From contig OY986970.1 of the NCBI GenBank assembly GCA_963920575.1, positions 26,369,869 through 26,433,868 of the forward strand: a stretch of DNA of 64,000 nt, in the 5' to 3' direction. The notes under the pieces were generated by a model. The model saw only the letters and a list, made by a program, of their open reading frames with translations. It was not told the DNA's origin and ran no database searches. Positions 53,530 through 64,000 of this stretch are shown here, one piece after another. The DNA comes from Narthecium ossifragum (taxonomy: Eukaryota > Streptophyta > Magnoliopsida > Dioscoreales > Nartheciaceae). Made by a program: the position numbers and the translations under genes. Position 1 is the stretch's first letter, and the number at the start of each line of letters is the position of its first letter.

Positions 53530-56361
53530 GATGAACATCGTCATCTTAGATGCAAATCAAGGAATTTCTAATTTTCAACATGTGGCAAGTGATTAATTAC
53601 TTCGAAAGCAATTATATATAATTATATTAAATGTTCATACTTCAATACACTAGTAAATATTTCAAGACACTAGTAAATAGTTATATTAAATGAATCCCTC
53701 AACACATCAATCTCCATTGGTGTGTTGAGAGAAAATGTCATCCATTCGCCAACCTCACAAATCTACAATACTGATGCAATTCGTAAGGACAATTTGATTC
53801 AATCCAACTTTGATATTCGGCACAGAGAAAGTAACTATCCTTTTTTTTTTTTTTTTTTCACCTTTTCTAGAGAAAATAGTTTTTACTTATTTTATATAAT
53901 CATTTTCAGTGTTCTAGAAATACTTTTTCCGCAAACAAATTGGTTATAGGGCTTCACAAGAGCACAGAAGAAATGTGTACGTAAGAAGTCATGCAAGCTT
54001 ATATGTGTAATTAACAGCTCAGCTGGATTCAATACATTGTCACCATGGCATTGCTCCACGTTCCAATGCACTACCAAGAATGATGTGCCCCCAACGCTTA
54101 TCAAATGCTAAGTGGGTTTTAATTTGAGGTATTGGTCTGAACCTCAAATCTGCCCATCTTTGTCCAAAACCCTATGTTTTTGATCAAAATCCCTGAACCC
54201 ACTCTTTTTGGGTCAATAAACCCAAACCGAGTAAAAAAAGGATCAAAGTATCATTTCCTATTTTGGTTCATAAATCACGTTCCAATGCACTACCAAGAAT
54301 GAATCAAGTGAACAAAAAGATGAAAATGAATCACGTGAATAGAAAGATGAAAATAAATGATTTAATGTAATCAACAAAAGTAAAAATGACTCAATGAAAC
54401 ATAAAGATGAAAATGAATGGTTTACTGCGATCAACAAATATGAAAATGAATTAAGAGAATATAAAGAGGAAAATGAATGGTTTATTGTAATCAATGAATC
54501 AAGAGAACTTAATGCTCAATAGCCACCGAGCCATATTCCGCCTGGCCTTTCCTATCCCACTTCCCAGGTTTTTCAAAAAAAATTTCACTTCCCCCCTATT
54601 TTTCATATTTTACTTGTATTTTCTCTCTCCTCCAACATGGGCTCGCTCACGAGTCCCCATCAACTCACCTCGGAGTAACGAACCAAGTCAAGATATCAAA
54701 TTAACAAATTCACTTTACGGATTTTATTCTCATATTATTCGCACTTCTTCCTATTTTTTTTCCAATTTTTTGAAATTTTTCGGATTTTTTTTCCTAATTT
54801 CCTTGATTTTCCCGTTGATTTCCTCGAACCGGCTCGGCTCTGCTCACGTTCGAGGCGTGACTTCATCGTGCAGGCTTGTTCGTGGCTCGGGTCGGCGCAC
54901 CCAAGCCGCATCCTCCTCTTGCCCGTCACCGCCGCTCTAGCCGCCCGGGCTCCTTCCAACAACCACTGGACGAACCACCTCCATCTCCTCCATCTTCCTC
55001 CTACCTCCATCGCCTCCAAACTTCTCCACCGAAACTGACCATCTCCCTCAAGACCCTCTCCACCGACCACCTCTATTCAGTCCTCCCAGCTACATCTAAA
55101 CTATCTCTAAACACCATCAATCGTCATCACTCTCCATCCCCTAACCCTCTACTGACTTTAATTGCCGTCGTCGACGTCTCATCCAGCGTCGACCAACTCC
55201 ACCCAAAACCACTGCGTCGCCGCCTCCAGATTCAGCCACCTCGAAGCCCTATTCCTTGATCGGACCCGGTGGATCGACTCCTGAGACATCCACAAACGCA
55301 AATGCATTGGTCCAACGCTCCGAAGAGCCCTCCTCGCGGGCAATCAAGATATGGCAAACATCAGCCGCCGGATTACATAGGGGTATTTTTGTCATCTATT
55401 ATTAATAACTAACTAAAACGTTTAACCGATGGGATTATTGCTTTAAAAAATTTACTAATGGGGTTTTTAGGAAAAAATTTCATTAAAGTGGGTTTTTTAT
55501 TATCAATTACCCATTTTAATTTTTCTTTTTCTTTTTTGCACATGCCCTTAAGCCTAGGCCTAGAAAATAATCCACCTTATTGATATTTAGTTTGCCCCTC
55601 TGCTATTGGTTTCTTTAGTCAAAAGCCTTCTACCAATCAAATTCATGGAAAGGATGTACCAAATTAATCCTACGTATTTTACCACTCAATAAAAAATGTT
55701 CAAATTACCATTGATTGGTCCATTAATTTAGGTCGAATTTGAATTCAATAAAAGAGATGTCTTTGATTAACAAGTCTAAATGATCGATTGGTTTAGTTTG
55801 AATCAAATCCAAATTCGATGTGAGGAAGATTGCAATGAAGACATTTTTGTCATTTAAATATTTTTTTAGAAAATATTATATGTTTTTTGTTAAATGGAAA
55901 ATTAACTTAGGATGTCTTTTGTCAAGGAAATAATTGTTAGAGAGAGGGGGAAAAAATGAAAATAACAAAAATTCCGGGTTTTCAACAATATATAAGTACT
56001 AGTTGTGCCCCATGTTACATGACATGATAATCACCAACCTCACCCTAATAATCACCTCATAACTCATTTCCACTAAACTCCATTCAATTTAGGATTATCA
56101 TGTCACATAGGCTCAATTTAGAATATTTTTTCATCATATAGGACAACACAAGTTTCACTTATAACCATAATCTCGTAGCCTTATAGCCTCGTATAAGGGT
56201 GATAAATAGTGGAATATTTGTAAAAAGAACACTAAAAACTTTACACCGTTGCCACGTCCTCCATATTGCACTCTAGTTAAACGACTCCATTCGAATCGGA
56301 TCTTATTCCTACACTTTTGCTGTTCCCAACCAAAGCGAAGAGGAGGAGGACGACGGGAGAA
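53530..56361. other. Intergenic with repeats; upstream of AIP1
   Basis: No gene is supported. cacgttccaatgcactacca is repeated directly at 54057 and 54277. A roughly 70-base unit with agatgaaaatgaat recurs about three times at 54296-54508. The proline/serine-rich frame at 54876-55259 has no recognisable domain and resembles composition-driven frames in GC-rich element remains. About 56150-56361 is the promoter and leader of AIP1. Confidence 0.4.
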
Positions 56362-59300
56362 ATGGCGGAGCTGGCGGAGACCTACGCGTGCGTGCCCTCG
56401 ACCGAAAGGGGCCGCGGTATCCTCATCTCCGGCGACCCCCGCTCCGATGCGATCGCGTACTGCAACGGGAGGTCCGTGATCATCCGGCGGCTGGGGAGCC
56501 CTCTGGAGATTTCTGTCTACGGGGAGCACGCCTACCCCGCCACAGTCGCTCGATTCTCCCCCAATGGCGAGTGGGTGGCCTCCGCCGACGTGTCCGGGAC
56601 CGTCCGCATCTGGGGGAGCCGCGGCGACCGTGTCCTCAAGAACGAGTTCCGCGTCCTCTCCGGACGCGTTGATGATCTACAGTGGTCCCCCGACGGCCTC
56701 CGCATCGTCGCGTCCGGGGACGGCAAGGGCAAGTCCTTAGTCCGCGCCTTCATGTCCGTATAGTTCATTAACTCTTCTTGTTTCAATTTTTTGATAACCG
56801 ATCGGTGCCTGATAATTTTTATTTCTTTTATGTGACTTTCATTATTGGGAGATTGATAAGAGCTTTCCTTTTGGTTATGATTCATTTGCTATTTCATTCT
56901 TTCCAATCATGTCTTGATATCTCTACTTCTTTCTTATTGTCTTATACAGAAGTTTCCAAGAATGTGGCGAGCGATATTTTACAAACTGATTGACAGCTCA
57001 ATCTCAAATCTTGTTGAGATTTTTGTTAATATAGTCTTGTGCAAGAGAGAGGCTCACCACAAAACCTTGAATTAATTAGCAAGTAGTTCTATTAACTTAT
57101 TAGTCCAAGGTTGCTTTTAATACAATTGCGAAGAACACTCTGAACTTTCTCTAGGATTCAAACAAACATAGTCTAGTCAGGAGGGGCGACATTAAGTGAT
57201 GTAGGGATATGGATTTGTCTCCAAGGCATGAAATTGTAGCCACAACTGTCTGGAATTTTTTTTGGATCTACTATAGGAAAGAACAATGGAAGAGCACGTT
57301 ATACAAAAGAGCAAAATGAAAGAAAAAAGAGAATGCAAATTAATTGCAAATTTAAAGCTATTTTGCCTCTTCCTTGTAATGAATTTAGCACGCTATTTCT
57401 TGTAGGGAGGCTGCTGAACTACTCACATTGCACGCCTCTTTCTTAAGGAGGTTGTCAGGTTGCATGGGGTACTAAGACTAGTCTGATTGGCCAGTTTTTG
57501 GCACACTTGATGGAAAATGTTAGGAACTATACTAGAGTTTCGGAGTCCACGCCATCGACAAACAGATGGTCAAACAGAAGTCGCGAATATCATTGAGAAG
57601 TAGGAATCCATGTTATCAAAGGATTTCCTTTTGCTTGTTTTTCATTTTCAGTGCACACAATATCAGTTCTGTTAACACGCGGTTCCTTAATCTGTGATTA
57701 TTAACTACATAAGTGGCCTTAGCAGCTTGAGTTGGTCGGTTTGGCTGCTCAGAAGTCAGGGCCAATATTTGAAGGCCATATAGACAGGAAGAAGGCAACT
57801 TGTTTCGTCAATTGTGAAGATGAGGTGGTCAGCATTTACGCAGGCAGGCCTTTTAGCATGATTCCCAAAAAAGAATTTGAGGTTGTCTATGTGGGAGGCA
57901 AATGAGAAGGAAGATAAAAAACCTAAAGTGATATAAGAAATCTAAAGCGAAAAAATACATAATATAGCAGCTGGAAGTGGGATTGTACTTTAATTTCCCT
58001 CTCAAGTTCTTCCATGGACCTAGCGAGCTTTCTACAGCTACGAGGATTTGAGAGGCATTGTGGCGTTAAGATTTCAAATGTTTTCCAAGGCTTAGCTTGG
58101 GTTACCACTAACTCATTATTTCGTTTGATATGCTACCGCACATGACTTCAAGAGTCATGTTATTATTGAGGAACATCGTTGAAAAAAACATGTCAGTTCT
58201 TGCTTGGGCCAATCAGCAATAATGTTTCTTTGCCTACGGATATTTGTTTCATGAGCTTGGCAGAATTGGGGAGTATACATGAAACCTATTCATGCAAGGC
58301 CTGTATGTCATGCAATTTTGTATTCTCATTATTGGCCAATTGGCTCTAGAAACCTTCACTCTTGTAGCCACTTTTACCTTGATGAACATGAAAATGCATG
58401 CATACACACGTAAATAGGTGGTTACTTTGAGACTTATGGAAACAAAGAAACCTTAAACATGCAAAGGAGAAAGTGGAACAATGAAACTTCATACGTGGAA
58501 ATGAAATGATATACGAGAAACATGTGGTTTAAAGGCATATTGTTGGTAGCTTCTAAAGGAAGAAGATGAGCAAACTTTTCAAGAGCAAGGGACTGTAGAG
58601 CTTCTCCGCATAATAAAGTAATATGTTCTACTTTCTGTTTCCCACATCATGATTCAAATTTGGTTCTTTCGTGCACAGGTTGTCAGTCTCTACTGCTTAA
58701 AATATTACTCCAATGTCATGTTTTCTCTTTCTATAGTTGGGTATTTCGAGAAATAAAAGTTGATTGGTTGTGCGTTGACATTTTTTTTTATGTAGGTGGG
58801 ATTCCGGGAGTAATGTTGGGGGGTTTGATGGTCATTCGAAGAGGGTCTTGAGTTGTGCTTTTAAGCCAACTAGACCATTCCGTATTGTAACATGTGGGGA
58901 AGACTTCTTGGTGAACTTCTATGAGGGACCTCCTTTTAAATTCAAACTTTCTCAAAGGTTTGTCATATTGGTTTCTATGCTAGTTTTTTCTTTTATTAGT
59001 TGTAACTACTACATCTCCTGTATTTGGTTAATCTTGTACTACTACTTGACAAGTATGATAATCTAGCGGGGGGGAGGAGGGGGGGGGGAGGAGACCCAGT
59101 AATTGAGAAGCCTTTTTAGGGTTAGACTATGATTATAATTCTCACTTGCTCTAATGGACTTCAGGTTTAGAGACCCGATAACCAAAAATCTGACCTGGTA
59201 ATTGATGTCATGGTGCCATGATACATGGCAAACACCGTGCCGCTAAATTATTGGCACAATATGTGGGGCGACACACATTGTCGACCGGCATAAGAAACCA

Positions 59301-61828
59301 TAGTTAGATATATGCGGCTGGTGACCAAAGAACTTAGCAAAAGGATTTCAATGTGCAAATCAATTTCATACATTCATAGTTTTCATTGTTCTGATATATG
59401 TAGTTCTTTTGTCGTGTTTCATAATTCCACTTGAAAATTTTGATGGAGGAGAAAAAAATCAAGTAAAATTGGACCAGCCCTCATGAAAATTTCAAGCAGC
59501 CAAATTATGTCTATATCTGCTTTTCTTGAAATCCAGGTGCTCACAGAACTCAATCCACTTGGACGTGATGTTGCTAATTCAGAATCTATATGACTGCAAA
59601 ACTTAGTTCCGGTTTGGCATGTCTTCAGGTGTGGGTCAAACCAGCATATTGAATCTGGTTTTCAGAAAGTTTCTAAGAAAAAAAGCTTGAGATGAAATAG
59701 ATGAAATAATGAAAGAAAGGGCAATATGAAACACAAAAGATGCTAAAATGGCAATGTACTTCCTAGCCTGACCAACTTTTTTTCACTAGACTAGGTTTTT
59801 ATTCTTTGAATATCTCTCTCTTAGCTATTGATCCTCAAGAAGACCTTAACATAGTCAGTTTCTAAGTCCTCTAAATGCTAGTTTGGACACTTTAAGTGAC
59901 TTTGCTTGAACCAATTTGTAGTTTTAATTTTTTTGTCTTGGAACAAGTCATGAATGAATGCTGAAATGGAGATACTTTATTTTTGAAATTCTTGCTTTCT
60001 AAACCTCTCTTTTTATTTCTTATCTCCTTTTTCACCTATTAACATAGAATTAGTAAAACGAATTTTGTTGGTCATGTAAAGTTTCCTTTAATACTCTGGA
60101 AGCTTTTTAACAAAGAGTTATGCCCAATGGATGACTCATTCTGTTAGGAAGAAAGGTTAATTGTTGAGGATAATATTGATCATGAAGACATTAATCTGAA
60201 CTTGTTTTATTGACCCTTTACTCATAGGTAAGGCCGCATCAACATGCTGAGGATAGTGTATCTCCACTAGTTTCCGTTTCTGATTATTTACAGGATAACT
60301 TTCTTATGAAATATGAGATGTTTAGTTCTGGATTGTGTTGTACTTTACTTTCATAAGTTCGACAAGGGCAACATAATTACTGTATGTAGAACAAAGAGTA
60401 TAGTAGATTTTATCTCGTTACTTCTTGGATGCTTTCATATTTAACATCACCATGTGTGTTTTCTACATACATTGTCTATGATTTTAAATTCAGCGACTCA
60501 CTCTCTGTGAGACTCCTAATAACCCTTGCATTGTGGTAGCTCATTTTGCTAAGCTCTTTATTTTCTCCAAAATGCAGGGAGCATTCAAACTTTGTTAATT
60601 GTGTGCGATTTTCCCCTGATGGAAGTAAGTTTATCAGTGTAAGTTCGGATAAGAAGGGGTTAATTTATGATGGAAAGAGTGGAGAGAAGACTGGAGAGTT
60701 GTCTACAGAAGGTGCCCATAAAGGAACTGTATATGCTGTTAGCTGGAGCCCGGATAGCAAAAAGGTAACTGTCTGTACTATATCAGATATTTGCCAGCTA
60801 TGTTGACATCGAGATTCTTTTTTTCCAGAACTTCAGCAAGGCATGACCCAAAACAGAAGAGGTAGCTGTCTTCTTTAATGTTTCAGAGTTTAGGATAAAC
60901 AGTGATGAACATCTCTGCAGTATCCTTTGTAGCAAAATTCATGTGTTTAAAATTGTTCCTTTCCCCGTGTGATATTTTTTTTGCCTGAGTACTAATGAGT
61001 TGTGGGGGGAAAAAGGTTCTCAATAGTTAATGTTAATTGTATGCCATGATTACATATATACTTCAGAAATGACATCTAAGAGGAGAAAAAACTGCATTTA
61101 AAAGTGGGATGAACAGTGGTGGTACATGGCATTAGGTATCTTGTGGTGTCGTACCATCACACAAGTTAACAAAGCACATTTAGACGGATCATTTTTCACA
61201 CCTGACTGCATTTGATGCTGAAACTGTTCAAATATAGAAATTGCTAACTGTTATTAATCACGTTCTCCCTATTATCTTACATTGAATTTTCAATTTTAAA
61301 GATTTTTTCCGCTCTTTGTTAATCAGTTCTGATATAACTGTACTTTTTATTCTCATAGAGGTGTCAGATTAAATACCTAATGTTTACGTATCTCAAATTT
61401 AGGTCTTAACAGTATCTGCTGACAAAACTGCAAAGATATGGGACATTCTGGTTGATGGCAATGGAAAGCTTGATAGAACGTTGACCTGTTGCACCTCAGG
61501 TGGAGTGGATGATATGCTTGTTGGCTGCCTCTGGCATGATGATTATCTTGTCACTGTTTCTCTTGGTGGTACTTTTACAATATTCTCAGCAAGTGATCTA
61601 GATAAATCACCAGTATCATTTTCCGGGCACATGAAAAATGTCAGTAGTTTGGCTTGTATTCTTCAGAGTGGCAATAAAGTCATCTTATCAAGCAGCTATG
61701 ATGGTGTGTTTGTCAGATGGATACAAGGTATGGGATATGCTGGTAAGTTACAGAGAAAGGATAGCGCTCAAGTTAAATGTTTTGTAGCTGTTGAAGACGA
61801 AATTCTTACATGGGGATTTGATAATAAG
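56362..61828 (+). CDS. AIP1: Actin-interacting protein 1 (WD40), 5' part, exons 1-4
   Basis: The coding exons are 56362-56753, 58796-58957, 60578-60764 and 61403-61828. All have GT-AG borders and joined phases, e.g. [11 protein letters not shown]. They give about 389 residues starting [19 protein letters not shown]-repeat blades are visible: [20 protein letters not shown] with [56 protein letters not shown] with ADKTAKIWD; and [11 protein letters not shown] with VRWIQG. AIP1 binds actin and cofilin/ADF in the cytoplasm and speeds filament disassembly. It normally has about 610 residues in two seven-bladed propellers. The last exon seen ends at a GT donor, and exon 5 onward was not found before 64000, so the gene continues to the right. 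Confidence 0.93.
57507..57603 (+). pseudogene. Ty3/gypsy integrase remnant in AIP1 intron 1
   Basis: One frame reads [20 protein letters not shown] then [11 protein letters not shown] and stops. The HRQTDGQTE core equals the HPQTDGQTE signature of gypsy integrases. Only about 30 residues remain recognisable. Confidence 0.6.
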
Positions 61829-61974
61829 GTTAGTACAGTCTCACTCATTTGGTTTTAGATCCTTCTGGAGATCTAGAGTAGGTTTCTTGCTTTTGATATT
61901 CCTATTTCCCTGTTCTGGTTTCTTTCTGCAATCAAATCTGGGCATGCATACTAGACTTAGTTACATGATATGTC

Positions 61975-62220
61975 TAATGACTACGTGCGTGTCTGGTTGC
62001 CTGCATCGAGCAAACGATGCAGGTTGCTCGCGTTGCATTGGGTGCATTTTTAACTCGATGCAGGTCGCTTGTGTTGCATTGGGTGCATTTTTAACTCGGG
62101 GAGTGGCATTCTCGTAATCAAAATGGTTGCATCAGCCAGCTGATGCACCCGCACAACCAAACTCATGTATCAGGTGCATCCTGCATTCGGCGCTCCGATG
62201 CGGGGAACCAAACACGACCT
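61975..62220. mobile_element. Probable MITE in the AIP1 intron after exon 4
   Basis: Left gtgcgtgtctggttgcctgc and the inverse of the right end, gtcgtgtttggttccccgca, are imperfect inverted repeats. The interior carries a direct repeat (gttgcattgggtgcattttt). The target duplication is uncertain. Confidence 0.5.
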
Positions 62221-62873
62221 ATATGAGCTGTGCAAGTGAATCGTTGAATCTTCTTCTACTGTCTTTTGGTTGCTGCTTAAAATTTACAGACATTCACCTT
62301 CTAGTCTTCTATGGTGGTAGACAGTAATAGCAATCTTGTGATTTGTGCAAATGAATCGTTTTATCTTCATTCACTGTCTTTTTGTTGCTGCTTAATATTT
62401 TCATGCATTCACTTTCACTCTCAGATCTTGGTAGACTTTAGTATCGATATTTCTCGCGAGCCTGTAAGCTAACAACAGCAACATAATCGTTAGCTAGAAA
62501 ACTCCTAGGATGCTCAAATAGTTGGCCATATATTATTTCAAAGACATAATTTGAGAGAACTGATGAACTCTTCAAAGAAAAACGATGAACTATTTAAAAA
62601 AGAAAAATGCAACTTTCTTTTCAGCCAAGTTTTAGCAAAATAGCTGCTTCACAGCCTGAATTACTTCAAAAATATCTTGCGTGGTTGACTTTTAAGATAA
62701 GTTGGGCATGGCTTTTAACACATGGTATTGTGCCTCAGGTGTCATGGTGACATGGAGTATTCATGTGAAACCTTTTTACCTTTTCATCTCACCTCAATTT
62801 CTGAACTCATTTCTAGTTTAGGCACTTTTAGAAGGTTAAAACTGGCTGGCTACTCAATTGTGGAATCATTTAG

Positions 62874-63047
62874 GTGTGTGTGGTTGAGCAGAGTGAGGCC
62901 CAAAGTGAGCTCTTTTACTAGAGCGGCCGAAGTTTGGCTCAATTGGCCCACTATTTTGACCAATCAAATGGGCCAAAGTGAGCGGAACTTGACAACTCTG
63001 GTAAAAGACTTCATTTCGGGCCATCGCTCTACTCAACCAAGCATGTC
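62874..63047. mobile_element. Probable MITE, 174 bp, TSD TTTAG
   Basis: Ends share tggttgag and (a)gagtga/agagcga motifs in inverse orientation. tttag occurs at 62869-62873 and 63048-63052. It is non-coding and immediately followed by another element. Confidence 0.55.
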
Positions 63048-63051
63048 TTTA

Positions 63052-63801
63052 GGTGGCGTTTGGTTGGGAGATACTCTATTCCGGGTTAAGGGAATTTTGG
63101 GATAGGAAAAGTGGGGATAAAGTAATGATTACTTAGATAAGAAAAAGCGTTTGGATGTAAAAGGTGGAATAGGGATAGATATAGTTTATTTTTTTGTTTA
63201 TATTTTTAATTTTATGAGTATTGAGGTTTTCATTTATATTTTCGATTATAATTTTCAATGTGTAGATGTATCGATGTTTGTGCCACAAATATATTATAAT
63301 ATATAATATACTATAACATATAATACATATTAAATAATACAAAAATAATATAATATAGTATATTCTTGATTATGTTATATATGAATGTAATATATATTAA
63401 TATAATATATTTGAAATATATACAATTATTGCATATTATAATATATAATATACTATAATATAATATATTACAGTATATAATACTATTATACTACATAATA
63501 TACTATAATATATGAAAAGTATTATATACAATATAATATATATCCTCGATTATATCATATTTTTAAAAATAATATATTAATCTAATTTAATCATATCTCT
63601 CATGCTGTACAAATTAGTATCAAGATCCGTAACTCAATCATGACATGCATGTGTCTCGGGAATCATGATGTAATAAAGTGGAGATAACTTGGTGGGTTAG
63701 CACCTTATTCCACCCTATTACCCTTTCTAATCCAATGATGTTTGGGGGATAAACTAGGTAATAGAGGGGTTATCCCACCCTTATTCCGTACCAAACGGGG
63801 C
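63052..63801. mobile_element. Tourist-like element of 750 bp, TSD TTA
   Basis: Left ggtggcgtttggttggg and the inverse of the right end, gccccgtttggtacgg, are flanked by tta (63049-63051, 63802-63804). The middle (63180-63570) is an extreme AT-rich ataatataat tract, possibly a later insertion or expansion. Confidence 0.6.
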
Positions 63802-63804
63802 TTA

Positions 63805-64000
63805 GTGCTCATCTGATGGAATTAGATGCCGGAACCATAGGTCATGTCCGCACTTGTCTGTCGCTGTGCATACTTTAGCACCGAACAAGGGGAGGAAGGG
63901 TTTTAAGTGGGTTTGGAGAGGGTTTTGGGTGGTTTTGAGAAGAGTAAATGATTGAATAATTAGGAGAAAAGGAATTGAAGAAAGAAACGTACATAACACT
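63805..64000. other. Window end, presumably AIP1 intron
   Basis: No feature was seen. If AIP1 continues, this is still intron 4. Confidence 0.3.

Noticed and set aside
54876..55259. 127-codon proline/serine-rich frame upstream of AIP1
   Set aside because: No domain, splice or promoter support. Composition is like other GC-rich repeat remains.

Overview
The window is nuclear DNA from a flowering plant, most likely a monocot. The evidence is intron-split plant genes, GC-rich coding exons in AT-rich surroundings, many Tourist-type MITEs with TTA/TAA target duplications, and nested Copia, MULE, hAT and PIF/Harbinger elements. I cannot name the species. Most of the 64 kb is transposon sequence, with a small set of host genes between the elements.

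Left part (1-29 kb). This is a dispersed cluster of four small genes that look like NPR1/NIM1-interacting (NIMIN-type) regulators: 2468-2881 (-), 15145-15567 (-), 24188-24589 (-) and 28583-29002 (+). The outer two are close paralogues in opposite orientation and share flanking sequence, including paired TGACG motifs upstream. The inner two form a second subtype. Three of the four end in a DLN-type (EAR-like) repression motif. Two very large transposons separate them. One is a PIF/Harbinger element (3598-12094, TSD TAA) with a broken transposase, a broken Myb/SANT-like ORF2 and an unexpected intact third ORF, an RNase H1 N-terminal (hybrid-binding) domain followed by a membrane segment. The other is a MULE (16139-22495, 9-bp TSD) with 1.2-kb terminal inverted repeats full of purine/pyrimidine minisatellite and a captured short-chain dehydrogenase fragment. 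A condensin CAP-D2 gene fragment lies at the left edge.

Middle (29-44 kb). A composite stretch holds a truncated unidentified gene (+), a roughly 215-bp tandem repeat made of ATCGGTA...TACCGAT palindromes, and a decayed TAF9 gene (-). Similar TGTGTATTACACA-type palindromes lie near both of its edges. Next is an intact AP2/ERF gene of the CRF/group VI type (37012-38136, -) with internal repeats in its C-terminal half. After it come non-autonomous elements and a second array of ATCGGTA palindromes.

Right part (43-64 kb). A Tork-like Copia retrotransposon (44009-52538, TSD GGAAA) is inserted in an older LTR. It is itself broken by two independent solo LTRs of one other family (TSDs GCATG and TCTAC). 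Three unrelated LTR families here carry arrays of short ATCGAT-core motifs just upstream of their TATA boxes. A hAT MITE follows (8-bp TSD). The last gene is the 5' portion of AIP1, an actin-interacting WD40 protein: exons 1-4 lie in 56362-61828 and the rest is past the window edge. Its introns contain a Ty3/gypsy integrase remnant and several MITEs.

No RNA gene, CRISPR array, operon or replication origin was seen.
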